DNA of 64,000 nt from Parazoarcus communis (GTDB taxonomy: Bacteria; Pseudomonadota; Gammaproteobacteria; Burkholderiales; Rhodocyclaceae): the NCBI RefSeq assembly GCF_003111645.1, contig NZ_CP022187.1:3348001-3412000 (forward strand), in the 5' to 3' direction. Of this stretch, positions 36,054 to 44,412 are shown piece after piece; position 1 is the first letter of the stretch; each line of letters opens with the position of its first letter. The translations under genes were made by a program, and so were the position numbers. The notes below the pieces were generated by a model. It was not told the origin of the DNA, ran no database searches, and saw nothing but the letters and a program-made list of their open reading frames with translations.

Positions 36054-36143
36054 GATGACGAAGGGCAAGCCGGCCGCTGACGGGGCCGGATGCGACACAC
36101 GGCGATTCGCCGGCCAACAAGACGTTTAGAGGAGACACCTGCT

Positions 36144-37154
36144 ATGGACCCGACATCCGAACAGTTGCTGTGGATGTACGAAAAGATGGTGGAGATTCGC
36201 GAGTACGAGGAGACCATGGCCAAGGTCTATCTCGAGGGCAAGCTCCCCCCCAAGATTCAGAAAGGCCTCGCCTTCGATATCGGTGGTGGCCCGGTGCCGG
36301 GCGAGATGCACCTCGCAGCCGGACAGGAGCCGGTTGCAGTGGGCGTGTGTGCCCACCTGAGGACGGAAGACTCGGTGGTTGGCGCGCACCGGCCGCATCA
36401 CTTCGCGATTGCCAAGAACGTCGACCTGAACGCGATGACCGCCGAGATGTTCGGCAAGGCCACGGGCCTGGGCCGCGGCAAGGGCGGGCACATGCACCTG
36501 TTCGACCCGGCGGTGAAGTTCTCCTGCAGCGGCATCGTCGGTGCCTCCGCACCACAAGCCTGCGGTGCGGCGCTGGCGGCTAAGAAGCTGGGCAAGGACT
36601 GGGTGGCGATTGGCTTCTTCGGTGAAGGCGCTGCCAACCAGGGCGCCTTTCATGAAGCGCTCAACCTGGCCTCGCTGTGGAAGCTGCCGGTGATTTTCGT
36701 GTGCGAAGACAACAAGTACGGCATCTCGGTGGAGAAGCAGGACTCCACCTCGATCGAGTCGAACGCCGACCGCGCGGCCGGCTATGGCATGCCCGGCGTG
36801 CTGGTGGAGACCAACGATGCCGTTGCGGTGTTCCGCGCGGCCGGTGAGGCCGTGGCACGGGCGCGTCGTGGCGAAGGCCCGACGCTGATCGAGGTCAAGA
36901 CCGACCGTTACCTCGGCCACTTCCAGGGCGACCCCGAAACCTACCGCCCCAAGGGCGAAGCGCAGGAATTGCGCACCCACGACCCCATCCCGGCGCTTGG
37001 CGCGCTGCTGCGCTCGCGCGACCTGCTCGACGACACCAGCGACGCCAGCCTGCGCAAGGCCGTGAGCGAGCGCATCGAGGCGGCCTATGCGTTTGGCCGC
37101 AACAGCCCCTATCCCGAACCGTCCGAAGCCCTGCTTCACGTGTTTGCCGACTGA
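36144..37154 (+). CDS. acoA: ThDP-dependent dehydrogenase E1 alpha subunit (acetoin dehydrogenase type)
   Basis: 336 residues from ATG 36144 with GAGGAG upstream. The E1 alpha fold is shown by MHLAAGQEPVAVGVCAHL, MFGKATGLGRGKGGHMHLF and the ThDP/Mg motif FFGEGAANQGAFHEALNLAS ... CEDN (GDG here is GEG). It differs from ordinary AcoA by an insert near residues 35-52 (PPKIQKGLAFDIGGGPVPGE). With E1 beta it cleaves an acetoin-like ketone or decarboxylates a 2-oxo acid. The gene symbol is by similarity of architecture only. Confidence 0.85.
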   Translation: MDPTSEQLLWMYEKMVEIREYEETMAKVYLEGKLPPKIQKGLAFDIGGGPVPGEMHLAAGQEPVAVGVCAHLRTEDSVVGAHRPHHFAIAKNVDLNAMTAEMFGKATGLGRGKGGHMHLFDPAVKFSCSGIVGASAPQACGAALAAKKLGKDWVAIGFFGEGAANQGAFHEALNLASLWKLPVIFVCEDNKYGISVEKQDSTSIESNADRAAGYGMPGVLVETNDAVAVFRAAGEAVARARRGEGPTLIEVKTDRYLGHFQGDPETYRPKGEAQELRTHDPIPALGALLRSRDLLDDTSDASLRKAVSERIEAAYAFGRNSPYPEPSEALLHVFAD

Positions 37155-37182
37155 ACCGGACCCGCGACGAGAGGAAACAGCG

Positions 37183-38217
<1,035 letters not shown>

Positions 38218-38231
38218 AAGCGAGAACACAC

Positions 38232-38477
38232 ATGACCGATATCGTGATGGACGACGCCGTGTGGGCGGATGTGGAAGAGGGAACCGAAGCCTTGCTGCAG
38301 GAGTGGCAGGTGGCCGAGGGCGACAGTGTCGAGGCCGGGCAGATCCTGGCCGTGGCCGAGCTGGTGAAAACCACGCACGAGATCCTTGCCCCCTGCGGCG
38401 GCAAGGTGGCCGCACTGAAGGTCGCAGTTGACGACACTTTCGGTCGCGGCGCCGTGCTTGCGGTGATCGAGGGCTGA
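38232..38477 (+). CDS. Free-standing lipoyl carrier protein
   Basis: 81 residues forming a single biotinyl/lipoyl domain: LLQEWQVAEGDSVEAGQILAVAELVKTTHEILAPCGGKV. The lysine in LVKTT is at the tip of the hairpin where lipoate is attached. There is no E2 catalytic or subunit-binding domain attached; those functions are in the next gene. It is very close to both neighbours (14 bp after E1 beta, 2 bp before the E2 gene). Confidence 0.85.
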   Translation: MTDIVMDDAVWADVEEGTEALLQEWQVAEGDSVEAGQILAVAELVKTTHEILAPCGGKVAALKVAVDDTFGRGAVLAVIEG

Positions 38478-38479
38478 TC

Positions 38480-39184
38480 ATGAATGCCCCCGCAAGCACT
38501 GTGCAAGCAGCCGACGTGCCGGCTGCGCAGATGATTCCGCTCACCGGGTTGCGCGGCGCCATTGCCCGCAACATGGGGCAGGGCTGGCAGATTCCGCGCG
38601 TTCTGCACTCGGTCGAGGTGGATGTGAGCCGTTGCGAGGCGCTGCGCCGCGACCTCGCCGCAGCCGGCGACAAGGTGTCGCTCACCGTACTGGTGCTGCG
38701 TGCGCTTGCCCTCACCCTGCGCGAACATCCGCGACTCAACGCACTGATGCGCGACAAGGCGGTTGAGCTCATGCCCGAGATCAACATCGGGGTCGCCGTC
38801 AGTCTCGACGACGGCCTGATGGTGCCGGTCATCCGCAATACCGACCGGCTGGCCCTGCCGGCACTCTCGGATGCGCTCAGGCAGGTCGCCTCCGGTGCAC
38901 GGGCAGGGGCGCTCGGTGCCGGCTACTACCAGCGCGGCACCTTCACCGTGACCAACCTCGGCACGACCGCGATCGACAGCTTCTCGCCGATCATCAATCC
39001 GCCGCAGGTCGCGATCCTCGGGGTGACACGGGTGCTCGACAAGCCTGTTGCGCGCAATGGCGAAGTCGTCATCGCACCGATGATGGGCCTGCACCTGGTG
39101 TTCGACCACCGCGCGGTGGATGGATACCCGGCGGCGCTTTTTCTGGGCGACCTCGCGCGCCGCATCGAGTCGGCGGATCTGTGA
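38480..39184 (+). CDS. Free-standing E2 acyltransferase catalytic domain
   Basis: 234 residues. It matches the C-terminal catalytic domain of 2-oxoacid dehydrogenase acyltransferases: IPLTGLRGAIARNMGQGWQIPRV at the start, NIGVAVSLDDGLMVPVI, GTFTVTNLGTTAIDSFSPIINPPQVAILGV and the active-site HRAVDG near the end. The N-terminal lipoyl domain and the peripheral subunit-binding domain are missing. It would transfer the acyl group from the lipoyl protein to CoA. Stop overlaps the ligase start. Confidence 0.87.
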   Translation: MNAPASTVQAADVPAAQMIPLTGLRGAIARNMGQGWQIPRVLHSVEVDVSRCEALRRDLAAAGDKVSLTVLVLRALALTLREHPRLNALMRDKAVELMPEINIGVAVSLDDGLMVPVIRNTDRLALPALSDALRQVASGARAGALGAGYYQRGTFTVTNLGTTAIDSFSPIINPPQVAILGVTRVLDKPVARNGEVVIAPMMGLHLVFDHRAVDGYPAALFLGDLARRIESADL

Positions 39185-39936
39185 TGTACGACGCTGAGCC
39201 CCGCCTTGCCATGGTGAGCAGTACCGACGAGCAGCGCTGGCATGAGGCGCTGCTCCAGGCGCCGGTGCGCGAACCGCAGCTGCGCTTGTGGACCTATCGC
39301 GCGCCGGGCGTGGTGTTCGGCTGCTCACAGGCGGCATTGCTTAATCAGGCGCGTTCGCGTCCCGCCGGTTGCGAGCTCGTCCAGCGCAGTTCGGGCGGCG
39401 GCGCGGTGCTCACCGGGCCGTGGATGCTCAGCACCTCCATCCTGCTGCCGCCCGACCACCGGCTGCTGGCGGGGGGCACGGTCACCAGCTACCGCTGGCT
39501 GGGGGTGCTGATCGCGGGCCTGCTGCGCGACATGGGCATTGCCGCACACGCCCTGTCGCCTGCCGACGTGCGCGGCAGCACCGCAGATCCCGCCCTGGGC
39601 TGGGCCTGCTTCGGCGGCCTGTCGCCGTGGGAGGTCGTGGTCGACGGTCGCAAGATCGTTGGCCTCGCGCAGCTGCGCCGGCGGCACGGGGTACTGCTCA
39701 CCTCGGGCACCCTGCTTGCGCGCCCGGACTGGACGCTGCTGTGCGACACCCTCGACCGCCCCGCCGGAGACAGGGCAGCGCTGGAACGTCGGACGACGTC
39801 GTGCGAGGAAGCGCTCGGGTCAGCGCCGCTGGTCGAGGGCTTCGCCTCGGCCCTGCACCAGATGCTGACCGATGTGCTCGGTGTGCACCCGGTCCCGCTT
39901 TCCAACCCGTTTCCAACCCATTCCGTGGCGGCCTGA
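39184..39936 (+). CDS. Lipoate-protein ligase-like protein (LplA/BPL family)
   Basis: 250 residues from ATG 39184, overlapping the E2 stop; a GTG one codon earlier is possible. The biotin/lipoate ligase fold is indicated by VVFGCSQAALLNQ, the substrate loop QRSSGGGAVLTG and the lysine region VVVDGRKIVGLAQLRRRHGVLLTSGTLL. It probably attaches lipoate to the lipoyl protein made by the same operon. Some relatives are octanoyl/lipoyl amidotransferases rather than ATP-using ligases. Confidence 0.82.
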   Translation: MYDAEPRLAMVSSTDEQRWHEALLQAPVREPQLRLWTYRAPGVVFGCSQAALLNQARSRPAGCELVQRSSGGGAVLTGPWMLSTSILLPPDHRLLAGGTVTSYRWLGVLIAGLLRDMGIAAHALSPADVRGSTADPALGWACFGGLSPWEVVVDGRKIVGLAQLRRRHGVLLTSGTLLARPDWTLLCDTLDRPAGDRAALERRTTSCEEALGSAPLVEGFASALHQMLTDVLGVHPVPLSNPFPTHSVAA

Positions 39937-39987
39937 ATCCGCGAAATCCAAGTTACGACCAGGCAGTACAAAACAAGAGGAGACATC

Positions 39988-40581
39988 ATGAAGGACGAAC
40001 ACCGCAACACCCCTGCAGCGCAGGGCATGCGCGTCGTTGAAAAACGGATCACCGTCAGCCGGCGCGGATTTCTCAAAGGTTCTGGCGTGGCGGCGGCGAG
40101 CGTGACCGCGCTGTCCGCGGGCAGCCTGATGATGCCTGCGCGTGATGCCCTCGCCGCGGGCTTCACCCAGCTTGGCGCGGGTCCGGGCAAGACCCTGCTG
40201 GTCATGGCGCGCGACATCTTCCCCCACGACAGGATCTCGGATCGCTACTACATGCTCGCGATCGAGCCCTACGACGCGATGGCGGCCAAGGACCCCGCGC
40301 TCAAGAAGCTGATTCTCGACGGCGTCGCCCAGCTCGACCGCCTCGCCATGGCGAGCTTCAGGAAGCCCTATGCCGACGTTCCCACCGAAACCGAACGTCT
40401 GGGCCTGCTGTATGCGATCGAGCGCGGCGCCTTCTTCCAGAAGATCAAGGGCGACATGGTGACCGGCTTCTACAACAACAAGGCGGTATGGCCGCTGTTC
40501 GGCGAGGAGGGCTCGTCGTGGGAGAAGGGCGGCTACGTCGATCGCGGTTTCGACGATATCGACTGGCTGCCCCAGGCCTGA
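39988..40581 (+). CDS. Tat-exported small subunit, gluconate 2-dehydrogenase subunit 3 family
   Basis: 197 residues. The twin-arginine signal SRRGFLKGSG sits at about residues 27-36, followed by a hydrophobic stretch and ALAAG cleavage site. The mature part (LLVMARDIFPHDRISDRYY; GFYNNKAVWPLFGEEGSSW) is typical of the gamma subunit of FAD-dependent sugar/alcohol dehydrogenases. It probably carries the signal-less GMC subunit of the next gene across the membrane already folded with its cofactors. Confidence 0.88.
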   Translation: MKDEHRNTPAAQGMRVVEKRITVSRRGFLKGSGVAAASVTALSAGSLMMPARDALAAGFTQLGAGPGKTLLVMARDIFPHDRISDRYYMLAIEPYDAMAAKDPALKKLILDGVAQLDRLAMASFRKPYADVPTETERLGLLYAIERGAFFQKIKGDMVTGFYNNKAVWPLFGEEGSSWEKGGYVDRGFDDIDWLPQA

Positions 40582-40618
40582 TCCCGCACATCCATAAGAA
40601 CAGACGGAGACAAGAGAC

Positions 40619-42193
40619 ATGAGCAAGACCTTTTCCAAGGACGACAACAGCGTCGTCGTCATCGTCGGCTCCGGCGCGGGCGGTGGCACGCTGGCCGACG
40701 AACTGACCCGGCAGGGTATCGACGTGGTGATCCTCGAGGCGGGCAAGCACCACACCCAGGAGGATTTCGAGAACGACGAGTGGGCCATGTTTGCCAAGAT
40801 CTCGTGGCTCGACAAGCGCATCTCGGCCGGCGGCTGGCACCATACCGAGACCTATCCCAACCTGCCGGCGTGGATCGTCAAGGGCGTGGGCGGATCGACC
40901 ATGCACTGGTCCGGCCTGGCGCTGCGCTTCATGGAGCACGAATTCAAGACCCGCAGCACCTACGGCCACGTGCCGGGTGCCAATGTGCTCGACTGGCCGA
41001 TCAGCTACGAAGAACTGGCGCCGTACTACGACATCGCCGAACGCAAGATGGGTGTGGCGGGCACCAAGGCCAGCGGCCTGCCGCCGATGCCGCCCAACAA
41101 CCACTATAAGGTGATCGAGGCCGGCGCACGCAAGATCGGCTACAAGGAGATCGTGCGCCCTGTGGCTTCCAACACGCGCCCCAACGATGGTCGCCCCGCC
41201 TGTCAGCAGATCGGCTACTGCATGCAGGGGTGCAAGATCGGCGCCAAGTGGTCGACGCTGTACTCGGAGATCCCGCGTGCGATGGAGACCGGTCACGCCG
41301 AACTGCGACCGCAGAGCATGGTCCTGCGCATCGAGCATGACAGCAGCGGCAAGGCCACCGGCGTGCTCTATGCCGACAAGGACGGACGTCAGCATCTTCA
41401 GAAGGCGCGTGTGGTGTGCGTTGCCGGCAACTCCATCGAGTCGCCACGCCTGCTGCTCAACTCGGCATCCTCGATGTTCCCCGACGGCCTCGCCAACTCC
41501 TCGGGACAGGTCGGCCGCAACTACATGAACCACACCACGGCGGCGGCGCTCACCATCAATCCCGGGCCGGTGTACATGTACCGGGGCTTCGACATCGCCG
41601 CGGTGGTGTCCGACGAAGTGCCCAACAACCCCGACCGTGGCTTCGTCGGTGGCTATCACCTTGAGGGCCTCGCCCTGCACCTGCCCTTCGCCGCCGCCTT
41701 CATGAAGCCCGGTGGCTGGGGCCGCGAGGTGAGCTCGGCGCTGGAGAAGTTTGACCACATGAGCTGCGTGTGGGTATGCGGAGAGGATCTGGCGCAGGAG
41801 GAGAACAGTATCACCCTCCATGCGACCGAAAAGGATCAGCACGGTCTGCCCATCCCCATCGTTACCAAGACCGACCACACCAACGACGCGGCCATGCGCC
41901 GCCACGGCCTCGGCCAGTGGCGCAAGCTGTCCGAAGCCATCGGCGCCACCCGCGTGATCGACATGCCGCCCTATCCGGCAAGCCACAACATGGGCACCAA
42001 CCGTATGAGCGCAGAGGCGCGTGATGGTGTGGTGAACAAGTGGGGGCAGACGCACGACATCAAGAACCTGTTCGTGTCCGACGGCAGCCAGTTCACCTCC
42101 AGTGGCGCGGCCAACCCCACGCTCACCATCGTCGCGCTTGCCGTCCGGCAGGCGGAATACATCGCGGGGGCGATGAAGCGGCGCGAACTCTGA
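40619..42193 (+). CDS. GMC-family FAD oxidoreductase, FAD-glucose-dehydrogenase type
   Basis: 524 residues. The FAD-binding motif VIVGSGAGGGTLADEL (about 15-30) and E40 start the protein; no signal peptide is present. Cys195-x5-Cys201-x3-Cys205 (ACQQIGYCMQGC) matches the [3Fe-4S] ligand pattern of FAD-dependent glucose dehydrogenases. The C-terminal active-site region (SHNMGTNRM ... GAANPTLTIVALAVRQAEYI) is intact. It oxidises a sugar or alcohol after Tat export with the preceding subunit. The multihaem cytochrome subunit usual for such enzymes is not in the window. Confidence 0.9.
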   Translation: MSKTFSKDDNSVVVIVGSGAGGGTLADELTRQGIDVVILEAGKHHTQEDFENDEWAMFAKISWLDKRISAGGWHHTETYPNLPAWIVKGVGGSTMHWSGLALRFMEHEFKTRSTYGHVPGANVLDWPISYEELAPYYDIAERKMGVAGTKASGLPPMPPNNHYKVIEAGARKIGYKEIVRPVASNTRPNDGRPACQQIGYCMQGCKIGAKWSTLYSEIPRAMETGHAELRPQSMVLRIEHDSSGKATGVLYADKDGRQHLQKARVVCVAGNSIESPRLLLNSASSMFPDGLANSSGQVGRNYMNHTTAAALTINPGPVYMYRGFDIAAVVSDEVPNNPDRGFVGGYHLEGLALHLPFAAAFMKPGGWGREVSSALEKFDHMSCVWVCGEDLAQEENSITLHATEKDQHGLPIPIVTKTDHTNDAAMRRHGLGQWRKLSEAIGATRVIDMPPYPASHNMGTNRMSAEARDGVVNKWGQTHDIKNLFVSDGSQFTSSGAANPTLTIVALAVRQAEYIAGAMKRREL

Positions 42194-42247
42194 GCGTCCG
42201 TGCTCCGGGCGACACAGTCGATGAACGCGTTCCTCCTCGCGTGAGCT

Positions 42248-42279
42248 TGGGGGGCCCGCTTGCGGAGCCCCCACCTTTT
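42248..42279 (+). terminator. Rho-independent terminator after the GMC gene
   Basis: TGGGGG(G)C pairs with GCCCCCA across a short loop, followed by CCTTTT. It ends the E1-to-GMC transcript, though the VOC gene 36 bp further on may still be reached by read-through. Confidence 0.65.
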
Positions 42280-42314
42280 CGCCTCAGCAAGCCTGCAGCG
42301 AGGAGCAATGACAA

Positions 42315-42953
42315 ATGCAGAACATGAAAGGAATCTCTCAAATGAAACTCGAAAACAGCTCCAGAAGCGGCCGCCTGTTCCGTCGTTGCGTTGCCGCCCT
42401 TACCCTGGCCGCCATCTTGCCGGCCACGCACGCTGCCGTACCCGGCATGCGCGGTGTTGAACACTTCGGCTTCACCGTGCCCAATGCACAACAGGCGGTG
42501 GATTTTTTCGTGGGCGTGATGGGCTGCAAGGCCTTCTTCACCATTGGTCCGTTCGGTCCCTTCAAGGACGACTGGATGAAGGAGAACCTCAACGTCAATC
42601 CGCGCGCCGAGATTCCGGTAGCCCACCTCGTGCGATGCAATAACGGCACCAACTTCGAGATCTTCGAATACACCTCGCCCGATCAGCGCAAGCAAGGGCC
42701 GAAGAACAGTGACATCGGCGGGCATCACATTGCCTTCTATGTCGACGACATGAAGGCGGCGATGGCAGACATGAAGGCAAAGGGGGTGAAGTTCCTCGGC
42801 GAACCCCATCTGTTTGCCGACGGGCCGCTCAAGGGGCTGACCTGGATCTACTTCATGTCACCGTGGGGCATGCAGCTGGAACTCGTGAGTGCGCCGGACG
42901 GGCGCGCCTACGAACTCACCACCAGTGAGCGGCTGTGGGACCCGCGCAAGTAA
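42315..42953 (+). CDS. Exported VOC (glyoxalase-fold) protein
   Basis: 212 residues; ATG 42315 has AGGAG 10 bases upstream, and an ATG at 42342 is a good alternative. A signal peptide (RRCVAALTLAAILPATHA) is followed by a VOC domain: GMRGVEHFGFTVPNAQQAVDFFV and SDIGGHHIAFYVDDMKAAMADM, with the metal-ligand His/Glu (HFGF, GHHIAF, MQLELV). VOC enzymes are mostly cytoplasmic, so a secreted member is unusual. It may isomerise or lyse a product of the periplasmic oxidations (inference). Confidence 0.82.
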   Translation: MQNMKGISQMKLENSSRSGRLFRRCVAALTLAAILPATHAAVPGMRGVEHFGFTVPNAQQAVDFFVGVMGCKAFFTIGPFGPFKDDWMKENLNVNPRAEIPVAHLVRCNNGTNFEIFEYTSPDQRKQGPKNSDIGGHHIAFYVDDMKAAMADMKAKGVKFLGEPHLFADGPLKGLTWIYFMSPWGMQLELVSAPDGRAYELTTSERLWDPRK

Positions 42954-44242
42954 GGGCGCGGCTCGCGTGCGGCGCGGGCCGCACGCTTGTCTGGCTGCTC
43001 CTTGCCTGTGTGCTGTCGTATGGCGCCATGGCAAGGGCCCACTTCCAGGACTTCATGGCCCGCATCGTCCACGTCGTGCCGCATGATGGCGCGCTGCGGG
43101 TGTATGTGCAGATGCCGCTGGCCATGGTGCTGCTGCCGCACGACTGGACTGTGGGCGGTGATCAGCCGCCACCGCACTTCCTCGACACCGATGAGCGCGG
43201 GCAGCTTGTGGTGGATGGTGCGGCCCTGCGTCGCGACACCGGCTTGCTGCAGGCGCGCCTCGGTCGTGCGCTGCAGATCGATGGTGCGTATGGCAGCCTG
43301 GAAGGGGCGCGCATAGACACCCTCACTGCGCGCGACCCCTTCACCTATCTGCCAGCGATCGAGCGCAACGTGGGCGATGGTGTGACCGTGTACGACGATG
43401 TCTCGGTCGACCTGGCTGACGCGGTCGTCAGCATGCGCCTGCGCTTTCCGCGCCCGCTGCCCGGGGTGCAGTCGGTCTTGTCCGGCAGTCCCCTCGAGTG
43501 GCCTGATCTGGCTGAGCGTGCTGTCAACATCGTGCGCATCCATCGCGACGACAGCAGTGTCGGCAGTCATCAGAGCGTGGGCAGTCTGTCCTCCACATTC
43601 GACATCGAGGCGGCGCGGGCGGCGACTGCAGGTGGTGGCGGCGCGCAGGCGGCAGAATCGCAGCCAGGCTTCCTCAACTACATCGAGGGGGGCGTTCACC
43701 ATGTGCTCGGCGGGCTCGATCATGTGCTCTTCATCCTCTTGCTGGTGCTCGGCGCATCGAGCGTGGCGCAGTTTGCGCGCACCTCGCTCGCCTTCACGTT
43801 GGGGCACTCGATCACCCTGTGCGCTGGCGCATTCGGCGGGTTGAATGCGCTTGCGTGGTTTGCGCCCGGGGTGGAGGTGGCGATCGCGGCGTCCATCGTG
43901 TACGCCGGCTGGCGGGTACTGAGGGCAAGCGAGCGCGCCCTGCTCGTGCCTGTGGTGTTCTGCGTCGGGCTGGTCCACGGGTTCGGCTTCTCGTTCGCGC
44001 TGACCGACGCTGCATCGAGTCTTGCCGGCAATCTTGCGGGCCTGATCGTCGGCTTCAACCTTGGCATTGAACTGGGCCAGATTGCCCTGTCGCTCGTCGC
44101 TGCGCCGCTGCTCTGGCTGCTGCGGCGCTACTGGCGAAGCCCGCACTTTGCCAATGGACGGGTGCTGGCCCTGCCGTGCTTCGTGGTCGCGTCGTTCTGG
44201 GTGGTTGAGCGTGGTGTGGCGCTGGCCCAGGCCTTGCCCTGA
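42935..44242 (+). CDS. HupE/UreJ-type membrane protein
   Basis: 435 residues from GTG 42935, overlapping the VOC gene. An N-terminal signal segment (LVWLLLACVLSYGAMARA) and a roughly 200-residue extracytoplasmic domain precede six membrane helices of the HupE/UreJ_2 family: GGLDHVLFILLLVLGASSVAQF, FTLGHSITLCAG, GVEVAIAASIVYAGW, GLVHGFGFSFAL. His residues in these helices suggest metal transport, as proposed for nickel in the family. Its role in this pathway is unknown; supply of a metal cofactor is one possibility. Confidence 0.8.
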   Translation: MGPAQVRARLACGAGRTLVWLLLACVLSYGAMARAHFQDFMARIVHVVPHDGALRVYVQMPLAMVLLPHDWTVGGDQPPPHFLDTDERGQLVVDGAALRRDTGLLQARLGRALQIDGAYGSLEGARIDTLTARDPFTYLPAIERNVGDGVTVYDDVSVDLADAVVSMRLRFPRPLPGVQSVLSGSPLEWPDLAERAVNIVRIHRDDSSVGSHQSVGSLSSTFDIEAARAATAGGGGAQAAESQPGFLNYIEGGVHHVLGGLDHVLFILLLVLGASSVAQFARTSLAFTLGHSITLCAGAFGGLNALAWFAPGVEVAIAASIVYAGWRVLRASERALLVPVVFCVGLVHGFGFSFALTDAASSLAGNLAGLIVGFNLGIELGQIALSLVAAPLLWLLRRYWRSPHFANGRVLALPCFVVASFWVVERGVALAQALP

Positions 44243-44252
44243 CTGCAATGAA

Positions 44253-44291
44253 GGCGCACGGTCTGCGCCGAAGGGGGGCGGGCCGTGCGCC
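44253..44291 (+). terminator. Hairpin after the HupE-like gene
   Basis: GGCGCACGG (44253-44261) pairs with CCGTGCGCC (44283-44291) just downstream of the stop. No T-run follows, so termination strength is uncertain. Confidence 0.4.
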
Positions 44292-44304
44292 GGCAGGATG
44301 CTAC

Positions 44305-44316
44305 GAATGATATAAG
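44305..44316 (+). promoter_or_regulatory. Extended -10 promoter of the regulator gene
   Basis: TGATATAAG gives an extended -10 (hexamer TATAAG, 44311-44316) about 97 bp upstream of the activator start. No good -35 is visible, which is usual for extended -10 promoters. Confidence 0.5.
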
Positions 44317-44412
44317 ATGAGGAAATGACGACGCAGGCCGCCCGAACGGCCTGACGTACGACCGACGCCTGGGGGGCTCCCCGCAAAGGCGCGCATGGAG
44401 GAGACATTGGCA

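Noticed and set aside
36144-37154. E1 alpha read as a normal pyruvate dehydrogenase
   Set aside because: The sigma-54 promoter, the AcoR-like activator and the separate alpha/beta chains fit acetoin-type enzymes better, though a 2-oxo acid substrate cannot be excluded.
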